26,987 nt of DNA from a virus, in IMG/VR virus record IMGVR_UViG_3300021197_001324, positions 1 to 26,987 of that record; one strand, written 5' to 3'. The notes below the pieces were generated by a model, which was not told the origin of the DNA, ran no database searches, and worked only from the letters and a program-made list of their open reading frames with translations. Position numbers and translations under genes: made by a program. Within the stretch, counting starts at the first letter, position 1. Every line of letters starts with the position of its first letter. Shown one piece after another: positions 1 through 6,494 of this stretch.

Positions 1-66
1 AAACATGTGGACAAAACCATACAAGATCAACAGATTATTAAACGATATTGTAAAGGATTAAAATGA
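1..66 (+). CDS. 3' end of an unidentified upstream gene (partial)
   Basis: Frame 1 is open from the window edge to a TGA at 64-66 and encodes about 21 residues ending in KRYCKGLK. Too little is present to assign a family. Its stop overlaps the ATG of the next gene (ATGA at 63-66), the usual arrangement for translationally coupled phage genes, which supports this being a real C-terminus. The upstream gene could be a head gene, but that is only inferred from context. Confidence 0.5.
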   Translation, partial: KHVDKTIQDQQIIKRYCKGLK

Positions 67-476
67 AGAAGAGCGAGTTTAAACAAATGATTAAGGAAAG
101 CGTCAAGGAGGTTCTCGTAGAAGAGGGCGTCCTCAAAAGCGTTATTTCCGAAGTCGTAAAAGCAGTCAGCACAATCCAGACGGAACAACCACCAGCTACA
201 ACTCAACAATCATTTAGCCAAGAAGCCAGCAAAGAGGCATCAGAAAAGCAACGCCAAAAATTAGCAGAATCAAAACAAAAGATGCTTGATGCTATTGGTA
301 AGTCTTCTTTTGGTGGTGTGGATATCTTCGAGGGTACCACACCGATGAAAAAGGGTGGAAGCCCTCAAGGATCTGCTACGCCTGCTTCGGCACTTGAGGG
401 AGTAGATCCAAGCGATTCTGGAGTAGATATATCTTCCTTTATGGGCGCAGCAGCGTCTTGGAAGCAACTAATATAA
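63..476 (+). CDS. Small hypothetical phage protein, helical N-terminus
   Basis: This gene encodes 137 aa with no function I recognise. The first 35 or so residues are a charged amphipathic helix (begins MKKSEFKQMIKESVKEVL). A Gln/Ser/Lys-rich, probably disordered stretch follows (about 38-75), and then a Gly/Ser-rich tail ending in SWKQLI. There is no signal peptide or membrane segment. The ATG overlaps the preceding stop by 4 nt and has AAAGGA at 51-56, so the start is well supported. It stands ahead of bS21 and a virion-like gene on the same strand. A small core or assembly protein is possible, but nothing in the sequence proves it. Confidence 0.7.
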   Translation: MKKSEFKQMIKESVKEVLVEEGVLKSVISEVVKAVSTIQTEQPPATTQQSFSQEASKEASEKQRQKLAESKQKMLDAIGKSSFGGVDIFEGTTPMKKGGSPQGSATPASALEGVDPSDSGVDISSFMGAAASWKQLI

Positions 477-486
477 CGAGAAAAAA

Positions 487-723
487 ATGAGTAAGAAAGC
501 CAAACCAGTTCATGTAGAAGTTACACCAAGAAAGAATGAATCTCCTGAGAGAATGATCAAGAGATTCACGAAAAAGGTTAAAAAAGAAGGCATTCAAGAT
601 GAATGGCGAGAAAAATACATGTACTTCGAAAAGCCAACAGACAAGCGTCGGCGCAAAAGAAAAGAGCGCAACAGAGTAATAAAAAGGCTTCAAAGAGAAT
701 ACGATGCTAAATATAAAGACTAG
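487..723 (+). CDS. rpsU: Phage-encoded ribosomal protein bS21 homologue
   Basis: The 78-residue product matches bS21 in length, charge and order of motifs. After a short N-terminal strand (VHVEV) comes NESPERMIKRFTKKVKKEG, equivalent to the bacterial NEPFDVALRRFKRSCEKAG. A helix ending FEKPTDKRRRKRKERNR then matches FYEKPTTERKRAK. The C-terminus is Lys/Arg-rich, as in the family. bS21 sits on the 30S platform near the anti-SD end of 16S rRNA and takes part in initiation. Homologues encoded by phages, including large aquatic ones, are known and are thought to join host ribosomes. The gene is 10 nt after the previous one and 11 nt before a virion-like gene, so it is probably co-transcribed with them. 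Only an A-rich leader precedes the ATG, with no clear SD. Confidence 0.9.
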   Translation: MSKKAKPVHVEVTPRKNESPERMIKRFTKKVKKEGIQDEWREKYMYFEKPTDKRRRKRKERNRVIKRLQREYDAKYKD

Positions 724-734
724 GAGAAAATAAA

Positions 735-1169
735 ATGGCAACATATTATCCAAAACACAGCGGAATAGGAAGCACGGGAGCATATCAAGTGAGCGGGGTT
801 CCGTATGCCACTGCATCTATTGAAGTGCCAGAACTATCTAACGCTCCATTTCCGGTCGAGTTTCAGACTGTAACAAAGTTTGTGACCATAGTCAATACGA
901 AGACGGGAACGAACGTTCCTCTTAGATTTGGATTCAGTTCTCTTGGTGTTACTGGATCTGCCACTGGAGCCCCAGCGGGAGGGAGCGACCATTATTTTGT
1001 ATTAGATAACGGCGAATCTTACACGGGCGAGTGGAGAGTATCGAAAGTGTTTCTACTCGGAGATGAAAAGTCTGGTACTGCTGCACAAGCATCCATCGTC
1101 GCTGGTTTGACAACCATTCCTGCTTCCGATTTGTCAAACAATTGGTCTGGCTCGGCTGGGGTGGGCTAG
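735..1169 (+). CDS. Probable small virion structural protein
   Basis: This gene encodes 144 aa rich in Ser, Thr, Gly, Val and Phe with alternating hydrophobic residues, as in an all-beta protein. It has no signal peptide, membrane segment or coiled coil. The layout is a Gly/Ser-rich N-terminus, a central beta region (about 35-110, including KFVTIVNTKTGTNVPLRFGF and a VLDNGESYTGEW segment), and a Ser/Gly-rich tail ending SGSAGVG. That resembles small beta-sandwich decoration or fibre-base proteins of marine phages. This is inference from composition and position, because I do not recognise a named family. The start is supported by AGGAG at 723-727. The next gene begins 3 nt after its stop. Confidence 0.6.
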   Translation: MATYYPKHSGIGSTGAYQVSGVPYATASIEVPELSNAPFPVEFQTVTKFVTIVNTKTGTNVPLRFGFSSLGVTGSATGAPAGGSDHYFVLDNGESYTGEWRVSKVFLLGDEKSGTAAQASIVAGLTTIPASDLSNNWSGSAGVG

Positions 1170-1172
1170 TGT

Positions 1173-2135
1173 ATGAACAGGAGTGGACTAGGAGCCAAGG
1201 GAGCTAAATCTATATCCTCAACTCAGGCTGGCAGAAGCCGCACTGGGGATGCTGGCGGTGGTCCAGACAAGGTTATTAGATCTCTCGGCGGATCGGACAT
1301 TAAGGGCTGGTATGATGCCACCAATGTTCTTCTTGCTGGTACAGCCAACAACGCAGATCTAACTTTCTGGTATGACAAAGGACCAGATCAAACCCATCTA
1401 CACCAAGGTACCGCAGCCAACAAGCCCCATTACATTCACGATGGACTAAACGGTCGCCCTGTTGTTAGGGGAGACGGATCTGATGATGTATACTTAACCG
1501 CCGACGCCGAGGCGACTGCAAAGAATATTGATTGGGGAGCATCCTGTAGTGTCTTTGTTCTAGTGAAGACCGCCAATGATGATAACAATCATGGCATATT
1601 CGGTGGCGATTCCGGAGGATCCGTACCCAAATCAAGATTTGGATTTGGTTCAAAACAAGACACAACACCAGATAGCCTTAGAACAGAAGTCTTTGGGAGA
1701 GTTGATGACGGCGGAAGCGAAACTAATTTTCAAGTAGATAACTTCTATGATATGACCGGAAGCTCAGGTATGACAACATGTAGAAATCAATTCGCGTTGT
1801 ATTACTTAGAATACAAAATTAATGCAGGTCAAACTGGTGCTTCTGCTGCTTTTACTAGAAATGGCTACACAAAAGAAGCAGTATCTGCTATACCATTAAC
1901 TACTGAGGGCACTTTTGCCCCCGCAGCAGTTGATTCATCCGAGGCGACTACCATGGCTAGCAAAGGTTTTGACACTGACCAAATGCAGGTTTTTCGGAAT
2001 ATTCATGGAAGTATGGGTTTTCTTGACGGCGATCTGGCATTTCTATTGTTTTCAAACAGGCATTATTCCCTGAAAGAGCGACAAAAGATTTCCAAAGCCA
2101 TTCAGCAGATCTATGGTTATTCTGACATAAATTAA
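1173..2135 (+). CDS. LamG/concanavalin A-like lectin-fold virion protein, probable adhesin
   Basis: The 320-aa protein has a Gly/Ser-rich N-terminus (about 1-40) followed by a LamG-like jelly roll. The signature begins with GWYDATN near residue 45 and continues with FWYDKGPDQTHLHQ, then NGRPVVRGDGSDDVYL. Beta strands follow, and the end is a typical GDLAFLLFSNRHYSLKERQK segment leading to IQQIYGY. These are the usual landmarks of phage and bacterial LamG domains, which commonly bind glycans or other surface molecules. No enzymatic residues are evident. The gene begins 3 nt after the preceding stop with only a weak GGTGGG-type SD, which suggests coupling. A terminator follows it. It is probably a fibre or decoration protein that contacts the host, but its place in the virion is unknown. 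Confidence 0.7.
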   Translation: MNRSGLGAKGAKSISSTQAGRSRTGDAGGGPDKVIRSLGGSDIKGWYDATNVLLAGTANNADLTFWYDKGPDQTHLHQGTAANKPHYIHDGLNGRPVVRGDGSDDVYLTADAEATAKNIDWGASCSVFVLVKTANDDNNHGIFGGDSGGSVPKSRFGFGSKQDTTPDSLRTEVFGRVDDGGSETNFQVDNFYDMTGSSGMTTCRNQFALYYLEYKINAGQTGASAAFTRNGYTKEAVSAIPLTTEGTFAPAAVDSSEATTMASKGFDTDQMQVFRNIHGSMGFLDGDLAFLLFSNRHYSLKERQKISKAIQQIYGYSDIN

Positions 2136-2217
2136 CTTTTTCCTCTTTGCTTTTGGGCAATTAGGGCAAAATCAAAGAAAAATTCACACCTACACCATCT
2201 AAATCTAATCCCCTAAA

Positions 2218-2225
2218 CTATTTAT
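2218..2225 (+). promoter_or_regulatory. ACTATTTA box (candidate phage promoter element)
   Basis: One of four exact ACTATTTA copies that I found, all in gaps between + strand genes. It begins 104 nt before the fibre ATG, and a hairpin starts 5 nt after it. A terminator at 2251-2270 lies between this box and the gene, so a transcript starting here would have to read through or would be very short. That weakens the promoter reading at this copy. Confidence 0.3.
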
Positions 2226-2230
2226 ATATG

Positions 2231-2247
2231 AGCACGAAGTTTGTGCT
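2231..2247 (+). other. Short RNA hairpin after the box, 7-nt loop
   Basis: AGCAC (2231-2235) pairs with GTGCT (2243-2247) around the loop GAAGTTT. It would lie at the 5' end of a transcript started from the box at 2218, and it directly precedes the terminator hairpin. It may protect an RNA 5' end, or it may simply be the first half of a tandem terminator. Confidence 0.45.
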
Positions 2248-2250
2248 TAT

Positions 2251-2270
2251 AGCGCCTTCTGGCGCTTTTT
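2251..2270 (+). terminator. Rho-independent terminator after the LamG gene
   Basis: A perfect 6-bp GC-rich stem, AGCGCC (2251-2256) with GGCGCT (2261-2266), encloses a TTCT tetraloop and runs into five T's (2266-2270). It ends the transcript of the bS21 to LamG group and separates it from the fibre gene. Confidence 0.85.
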
Positions 2271-2321
2271 CTTTAACTTTAATATAAAATTTAATAATAA
2301 ATCTATGGGAGGATTTAAATT

Positions 2322-5039
2322 ATGGCTGTATCTTCATACGGTGCCTCGGTTGTACTTCAGAATAATTCTGGGTCTGCTGCGGCTTCTGCTGCCCCTACTG
2401 GAAGTGTTTTCTTGTTCGCTTCTGGTGCTGTTGGTAGCGCAAAACTTTACATGAACAAGGAAGGGTCTAAAGACGTTTTTGAAGTCGGTGGCGACCTTAA
2501 AATTGCTGGTGACAGTGGAACAGGAACTGTTTCTCTTGGGTCCGGACAAACTTTAACAATTGCTGGTGGTACTGGTCTTGACACCACCGCTGCTAACCAA
2601 ACACTTACTTTCTCAATGGACCTCAACGAGCTTTCTGCTGCTGCTGTTGCCGTTGGCGCTGATAGCATTGCTATCATCGATGCTGACGATAATGGATCTA
2701 AGAAAGAGAGCATCGCTGACCTTGCAACTGCAATGGCTGGTGACGGTCTTGTTGCTTCTTCTGGTGTCTTCGCAGTTAACGTTGCTGACATGGGAACTTC
2801 TATGACTGGCGACCTTGCTGACGACGACGAGTTCGCTATTAGTGATGGTGGAACAATGAAGAAAGTTGATTTCAGTGTCGTTCGTGACGCTGTTTTCGCT
2901 GACGTTTCCGGTGACGCTGCTGTTGCCGCTGGTGGTGCTTTAACAATCGCTGCTGATGCTGTTGAAGGCTCAATGCTTAACGATAATGTCATTTCTGGTC
3001 AGACTGAGTTGGCTCACGCTGATATTGCTGATGCTGACGAGTTGATGATTTCCGATGGTGGAACTCTTAAGAAAGTTGGTCTCGACAGTCTTCAAAACCA
3101 CTACTTCGCTGCTGTTTCCGGTGATGCTACTATCGCTGACGGCGGTGCTTTAACTATTGGTGCCAACGCAGTTCAAACCGGAATGGTTCACGACGATGTT
3201 GCTACTGAACTTGCTGGAGACGGACTTTCTGCTTCTGGTGGTGTAATGGCTCTTGACCTTAACGAGTTGACTGCTGCTGCTGTAGCGGTTGGTGCTGATA
3301 GCATTGCAATCATTGATGCCGACGATAACACCTCAAAGAAAGAAGCAATTGCTGACCTTGCAACTGCAATGGCTGGTGACGGACTTGCTGCTTCTTCTGG
3401 TGTTTTCGCTGTTGGAGTCGACGATAGCTCAATCGAAACCAACTCTGACGCTCTCCGTGTAAAAGCATTAGGTATCACCAATGCTATGCTTGCTGCTGAT
3501 GCAGTCGATGGTGCTAAACTTGCTGATGATGCAGTTAATTCTGAGCACATCGCTCTCGGCGCTCTCGATTCAGAGCACTATGCATCTGGGTCTATCCAAA
3601 CTGGACACGTTGCTGATAATCAAGTTACTTTGGCTAAGATGGCTGGATTGGCTTCTGCTAAGTTTATTCTTGGTAATAGCGATGGCGACCCTGCTGCTGT
3701 AACTATGAGCGGTGACGCAACTTTGTCTAATACTGGTGCTTTGACTATTGCTGCTGCTGCTGTTGAGCATGGTATGCTTGCTGAAGACATCATCTCTGGG
3801 CAAGCTGCTCTTGGCGGTGCCTCCGTTGCTCAAGCTGACTTGTTGATGCTTGATGATGGACCGGGCGCTGTTAAGAAAGTTACATTCTCAAACTTTGAGG
3901 ATTCAATCTTCGGAAATGTTTCCGGTGACGCTACTGTAGCTGCTGGTGGTGCTTTAACAATCGCTGCTGACGCTGTTGAAGGTTCAATGCTTAACGACAA
4001 TGTTATTTCTGGTCAAACTGAATTGGCTCACGCAGACATCGCTTCTGCTGACGAGTTGATGATCTCTGACGGTGGAACATTGAAGAAAGTTGGACTTGAT
4101 AGCCTTCGTGATCACTACTATGGACAAGTTTCCGGTGACGCTACTATCGCTGACGGTGGTGCTCTTACAATCGGTGCTCAAGCAGTTGAAAACAGCATGC
4201 TTGCTGATGACGCTGTTGGTGCTGACGAGTTGGCTGCTGACGCTGTTGTCAACGCTTCTGTTGCTTCTAACGCTGCAATCGTGGCTACTAAGTTGAACTT
4301 CAATGTTGACTTTGGTGGAAACGTTCAGTTTGGTACCCAAACAGACGACGCAGTTGTCTTTGGTGGTACAATCGCACTTGGCGGAAACGTAATTGCTAAC
4401 GCTCAGGGTGAAGCTACCATTAGTTTGGACAATGATCAGAATGTTGCACTCGCTGCTGCTGCTACCGTTGGTGGTGGGTATGGCTCATCAGGAGTCACTA
4501 TCTCTTCTGCTGGTGCAATCAGCGCAGACGGAGCACTTACTGTTGGTGCTGACGGCGCTGGTGTAAACTTCGCAGTATACGGCGCTTCAGCGAATGAGAG
4601 AATGTTGTACGATGCTGGAAACCACGTTCTGCAATTCCGCAATAGCTCTGGTGCAACAATGTTGAACCTTGGCGGTGATGCTACTTCTGAGTACGCTTTG
4701 GATATTGCTAACGGATCTGATAACATTAACAAAGTTCGTGCTGCTGCATTCGTTACTTACTCGGACGAAAGCCTCAAGAGTGACGTTGCTTCTATGAGCA
4801 ATACTGCCCTTGATACTGTTATGTCCCTTGAAGGTGTTGAGTTCACTTGGAAAGATTCCGGTGAAAGAGACTTCGGTTTTATCGCTCAAGACGTTCAATC
4901 TGTTCTTCCAAAGGCTGTTCACGTAGCAGAAGATGGAGTACAGGGAGTTGACTACTCAAGACTTACTTCCGTTCTCGTTGAGGCTGTAAAGGCTCAACAA
5001 GTTCAGATCAATGACTTGAAAAAAGCTCTCAAGAAGTAA
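2322..5039 (+). CDS. Fibre protein with C-terminal S74 self-cleaving chaperone domain
   Basis: This 905-aa protein is built mostly of Ala/Gly/Asp-rich repeats (about 60-640), as expected of a trimeric beta-structured fibre. A Gly-rich region follows (about 640-800). The C-terminus is an intramolecular chaperone of the peptidase S74 type: YSDESLKSDV carries the Ser814/Lys819 pair spaced as in the Ser-x4-Lys dyad of endosialidase chaperones, then come FGFIAQDVQSVLP, VDYSRLTSVLVEAVK and a terminal coiled-coil helix. Such domains trimerise the fibre and are then released by cleavage just before the Ser, here leaving about 813 residues. Two duplicated segments lie inside the shaft. The start has GGGAGG nine bases upstream. 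A terminator follows. Ala is written mostly GCT, as in the capsid gene, which suggests high expression. It is probably host-binding; whether it belongs to the tail or the head is not shown. Confidence 0.9.
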   Translation: MAVSSYGASVVLQNNSGSAAASAAPTGSVFLFASGAVGSAKLYMNKEGSKDVFEVGGDLKIAGDSGTGTVSLGSGQTLTIAGGTGLDTTAANQTLTFSMDLNELSAAAVAVGADSIAIIDADDNGSKKESIADLATAMAGDGLVASSGVFAVNVADMGTSMTGDLADDDEFAISDGGTMKKVDFSVVRDAVFADVSGDAAVAAGGALTIAADAVEGSMLNDNVISGQTELAHADIADADELMISDGGTLKKVGLDSLQNHYFAAVSGDATIADGGALTIGANAVQTGMVHDDVATELAGDGLSASGGVMALDLNELTAAAVAVGADSIAIIDADDNTSKKEAIADLATAMAGDGLAASSGVFAVGVDDSSIETNSDALRVKALGITNAMLAADAVDGAKLADDAVNSEHIALGALDSEHYASGSIQTGHVADNQVTLAKMAGLASAKFILGNSDGDPAAVTMSGDATLSNTGALTIAAAAVEHGMLAEDIISGQAALGGASVAQADLLMLDDGPGAVKKVTFSNFEDSIFGNVSGDATVAAGGALTIAADAVEGSMLNDNVISGQTELAHADIASADELMISDGGTLKKVGLDSLRDHYYGQVSGDATIADGGALTIGAQAVENSMLADDAVGADELAADAVVNASVASNAAIVATKLNFNVDFGGNVQFGTQTDDAVVFGGTIALGGNVIANAQGEATISLDNDQNVALAAAATVGGGYGSSGVTISSAGAISADGALTVGADGAGVNFAVYGASANERMLYDAGNHVLQFRNSSGATMLNLGGDATSEYALDIANGSDNINKVRAAAFVTYSDESLKSDVASMSNTALDTVMSLEGVEFTWKDSGERDFGFIAQDVQSVLPKAVHVAEDGVQGVDYSRLTSVLVEAVKAQQVQINDLKKALKK
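2622..2777 (+). repeat. Fibre repeat R1, copy 1
   Basis: This encodes residues 101-152 of the fibre, from LNEL to VFAV. It matches copy 2 (3258-3413) at about 48 of 52 residues by eye, in the same reading frame, which indicates an internal duplication of a shaft module. Confidence 0.85.
2904..3173 (+). repeat. Fibre repeat R2, copy 1
   Basis: This encodes residues 195-284. It begins and ends with a VSGDA-x(n)-GALTI sub-unit and holds the segment GSMLNDNVISGQTELAHADI. It matches copy 2 (3918-4187) at about 82 of 90 residues by eye. Confidence 0.85.
3258..3413 (+). repeat. Fibre repeat R1, copy 2
   Basis: This encodes residues 313-364 of the fibre, the second copy of the module at 2622-2777 and 212 codons downstream of it. 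The four protein differences seen are S/T, G/T, S/A and V/A. Confidence 0.85.
3918..4187 (+). repeat. Fibre repeat R2, copy 2
   Basis: This encodes residues 533-622, 338 codons after copy 1. Most differences cluster at residues 64-70 of the unit (QNHYFAA versus RDHYYGQ). Synonymous changes are scattered throughout, so the duplication is not recent. Confidence 0.85.
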
Positions 5040-5054
5040 ACCTTTTTGAAAACC

Positions 5055-5093
5055 GAGGGCAGGGATCTACGGGTCTCTGCCCTCACCTTTTTT
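5055..5093 (+). terminator. Rho-independent terminator after the fibre gene
   Basis: An 11-bp stem with one G-U pair is formed by GAGGGCAGGGA (5055-5065) and TCTCTGCCCTC (5074-5084), with an 8-nt loop. Six T's follow at 5088-5093. It lies 15 nt after the fibre stop. The T-tract ends three bases before the next gene's likely ATG at 5097. Confidence 0.9.
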
Positions 5094-5096
5094 ATT

Positions 5097-5351
5097 ATGA
5101 AAATCAAAAGCAGGGCAGACATCATTCGATACTTAGAAGAGAACGATCCTAGTTATCGTATCGAAGGTAATGTAGTGTTCGCCCCAAAAGCCTTTATCAT
5201 TAACACCGTTATCCAATGGTGTTACAATCAATTGAAAATAAAGAAGATACAACCCAATGAGATGGACTTTTATCTAATGTCTATAGAGAGTTTCTTGCAA
5301 GGCAAATCTAATCTTTCTTGGGATCCTGATGGTAACTTGGTGATTTCATGA
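5097..5351 (+). CDS. Small hypothetical protein downstream of the terminator
   Basis: This gene encodes 84 aa from the ATG at 5097, with no family I recognise. The sequence looks like a small folded protein: a helix (IKSRADIIRYLEENDPSY), a strand (IEGNVVFAP), another helix (FIINTVIQWCYNQLKI), and a final helix and strand ending GNLVIS. The frame is open back to a TTG at 5046, but that start would translate through the terminator hairpin, so 5097 is preferred. No free SD is visible, because the purines upstream lie in the terminator stem. Expression may depend on read-through. It lies between the fibre and the scaffold, and a late-gene accessory role is only a guess. Confidence 0.6.
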   Translation: MKIKSRADIIRYLEENDPSYRIEGNVVFAPKAFIINTVIQWCYNQLKIKKIQPNEMDFYLMSIESFLQGKSNLSWDPDGNLVIS

Positions 5352-5390
5352 ACTAAGTTGTTGTTTTTTTGTATTTTTGCTTTTTTTACA

Positions 5391-5398
5391 ACTATTTA
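5391..5398 (+). promoter_or_regulatory. ACTATTTA box upstream of the scaffold/capsid genes
   Basis: An exact copy of the recurrent box, 56 nt before the scaffold ATG and after a T-rich stretch. A 6-bp hairpin with a 7-nt loop begins 6 nt downstream, about where a transcript would start if the box acts as a -10 element. It is a candidate late promoter for scaffold and capsid. Confidence 0.4.
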
Positions 5399-5404
5399 CT
5401 ACGA

Positions 5405-5423
5405 CGCAAAACGTCTATTTGCG
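5405..5423 (+). other. Leader hairpin upstream of the scaffold gene, 7-nt loop
   Basis: CGCAAA (5405-5410) pairs with TTTGCG (5418-5423) around ACGTCTA. An alternative hairpin, GACG (5403-5406) with CGTC (5412-5415), overlaps it and excludes it. The SD of the scaffold (AGGAG at 5434-5438) stays outside both. Confidence 0.45.
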
Positions 5424-5446
5424 ACCAAATATTAGGAGATTATACA

Positions 5447-6472
5447 ATGTCATCAATGTTAGAGCAAGCGATTGTCGATGCTAAGGCACTCAAAGAAGCA
5501 GCAATTAAGAGTGCAGAGTCCTCTATTGTAGAGAAATACTCACAAGAAATTAGAGAAGCAGTTGATACTATGCTTAATCAGGGAGAAGTTATTTCCGAGG
5601 AAGAAGGCATGGTAGCAAGTATGCCAATGGCTGCCTCCGACGTATCCAGTGCGCCAACAACTGGTGGTGAAGAAGTTATTGAGCTTGATTTTCAAGAGCT
5701 TGAGCAAATGATCGATCAAGAATTAAACGGAGAAGATCAGCCAGAAGAAATGGTTGATCGTCATGAATTTGCCGAAGAAGAACTTGAAGGCGAAGAAAAA
5801 GAAGATCTCCAAGAAAATGATGAAATCGATTTGACTAACTTATTTGAAGACGAAGAAATTAATTTAGATGAAGAACAAGTTGAAGAGCTTGCCGAAAAGC
5901 TCACGCTTGATTTCCACCCAGTAAAGTCTGGAAACCTTGGAATGCCTGATTCCCAGAAGCAAGAGGCTTATGAAGAAGCAAAGGCTCTTGATGCCCACAT
6001 CGACGAAGAGGCAAAGGGGGAAGACGTAATCCCTGCTGAAATCGGAAAACTTAGAGAATCTGTCGAGACCCTTGAAGCAGAAAAGAAAAACCTTCAAGAG
6101 AAACTCCAGACACTACAGTCTAACACCAAACACATTGAGGGCGTTGCTCTCAAGTTAAAAGACGCTTTGAACAAAACCTCTGTTCAAAACGCAAAGCTAC
6201 TTTACACTAATGAGGCATTGTCTAGCGACTCGTTGAATGGGCGACAAAAATCAAAACTTGTCGAAGCTATTTCAAATGCTAAGTCTGTAGAAGAAGCTAG
6301 GGTAATCTTTGAAACCCTTCAAAGCACGGTGAGCGGAACCAAGAAAGAGTCCCCAAAAACACTAAGCGAGGCGGTTAGTAGGAAATCTACTTTGTTACCA
6401 CAAACTAAAGAGGCTAAACAACCAACTGATCCTCGCATCAATAGAATGCAAAGATTAGCTGGATTAAACTAA
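5447..6472 (+). CDS. gp22: Prohead core scaffolding protein (gp22-like)
   Basis: This gene encodes 341 aa from the ATG at 5447, which has AGGAG nine bases upstream. The frame stays open back to 5369, but the added residues are hydrophobic and lack an SD. The protein is very acidic in its middle (about 50-150, runs of Glu/Asp) and has a long heptad-like coiled coil (about 200-250). Near residues 265-300 it has GRQKSKLVEAISNAKSVEEA, which resembles the C-terminal segment of T4 gp22 (SQKEKVSALVEG). The tail ends INRMQRLAGLN. gp22 proteins form the core around which gp23 assembles and are then degraded by the prohead protease. The capsid gene follows 22 nt downstream, as in T4 (22-23). It is longer than T4 gp22 (about 270 aa). 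Confidence 0.85.
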   Translation: MSSMLEQAIVDAKALKEAAIKSAESSIVEKYSQEIREAVDTMLNQGEVISEEEGMVASMPMAASDVSSAPTTGGEEVIELDFQELEQMIDQELNGEDQPEEMVDRHEFAEEELEGEEKEDLQENDEIDLTNLFEDEEINLDEEQVEELAEKLTLDFHPVKSGNLGMPDSQKQEAYEEAKALDAHIDEEAKGEDVIPAEIGKLRESVETLEAEKKNLQEKLQTLQSNTKHIEGVALKLKDALNKTSVQNAKLLYTNEALSSDSLNGRQKSKLVEAISNAKSVEEARVIFETLQSTVSGTKKESPKTLSEAVSRKSTLLPQTKEAKQPTDPRINRMQRLAGLN

Positions 6473-6494
6473 CTTTTAAAGGAGAAATAAAACT

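Larger units (their letters stand above)
2136..2321 (+). other. Intergenic region with hairpins, box and terminator
   Basis: This 186-nt AT-rich gap has no plausible ORF. From left to right it holds an imperfect hairpin (CTTTG-c-TTTTG at 2145-2155 with CAAAA-t-CAAAG at 2167-2177), an ACTATTTA box (2218-2225), a 5-bp hairpin (2231-2247), a strong terminator (2251-2270), an AT-rich stretch, and the GGGAGG SD of the fibre gene at 2308-2313. Confidence 0.6.

Noticed and set aside
439-816. Minus-strand ORF of 125 aa, hydrophobic
   Set aside because: It lies across the bS21 gene. The hydrophobic look comes from reading Lys/Arg codons backwards (Phe/Leu). There is no SD.
2145-2177. AT-rich hairpin after the LamG gene considered as a terminator
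   Set aside because: It has a mismatch and mostly A-T pairs and is followed by A's rather than T's on the + strand. The real terminator is at 2251-2270.
2447-2992. Minus-strand ORF of 181 aa inside the fibre gene
   Set aside because: It is the antisense of the GCT/GGT-rich fibre repeats, is Ser/Ala/Pro-rich with no domain, and has no SD. The + frame is a clear fibre.
2622-4187. Repeats considered as CRISPR or intergenic repeats
   Set aside because: The units are in-frame coding modules of 52 and 90 codons, not short direct repeats with spacers.
5046-5096. TTG start at 5046 for the small gene after the fibre
   Set aside because: The added 17 residues are encoded by the terminator hairpin. 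The ATG at 5097 starts a sensible protein. It is kept only as a possible regulatory start.
5355-5393. Inverted repeat AGTTGT/ACAACT around a T-rich stretch
   Set aside because: Only 6 bp with a loop of about 26 nt and no T-tract after it, so too weak to call a terminator.
5369-5446. Longer start for the scaffold protein (26 extra residues from 5369)
   Set aside because: The extra residues are hydrophobic and Cys/Phe-rich, no SD precedes 5369, and the ATG at 5447 has AGGAG at good spacing.
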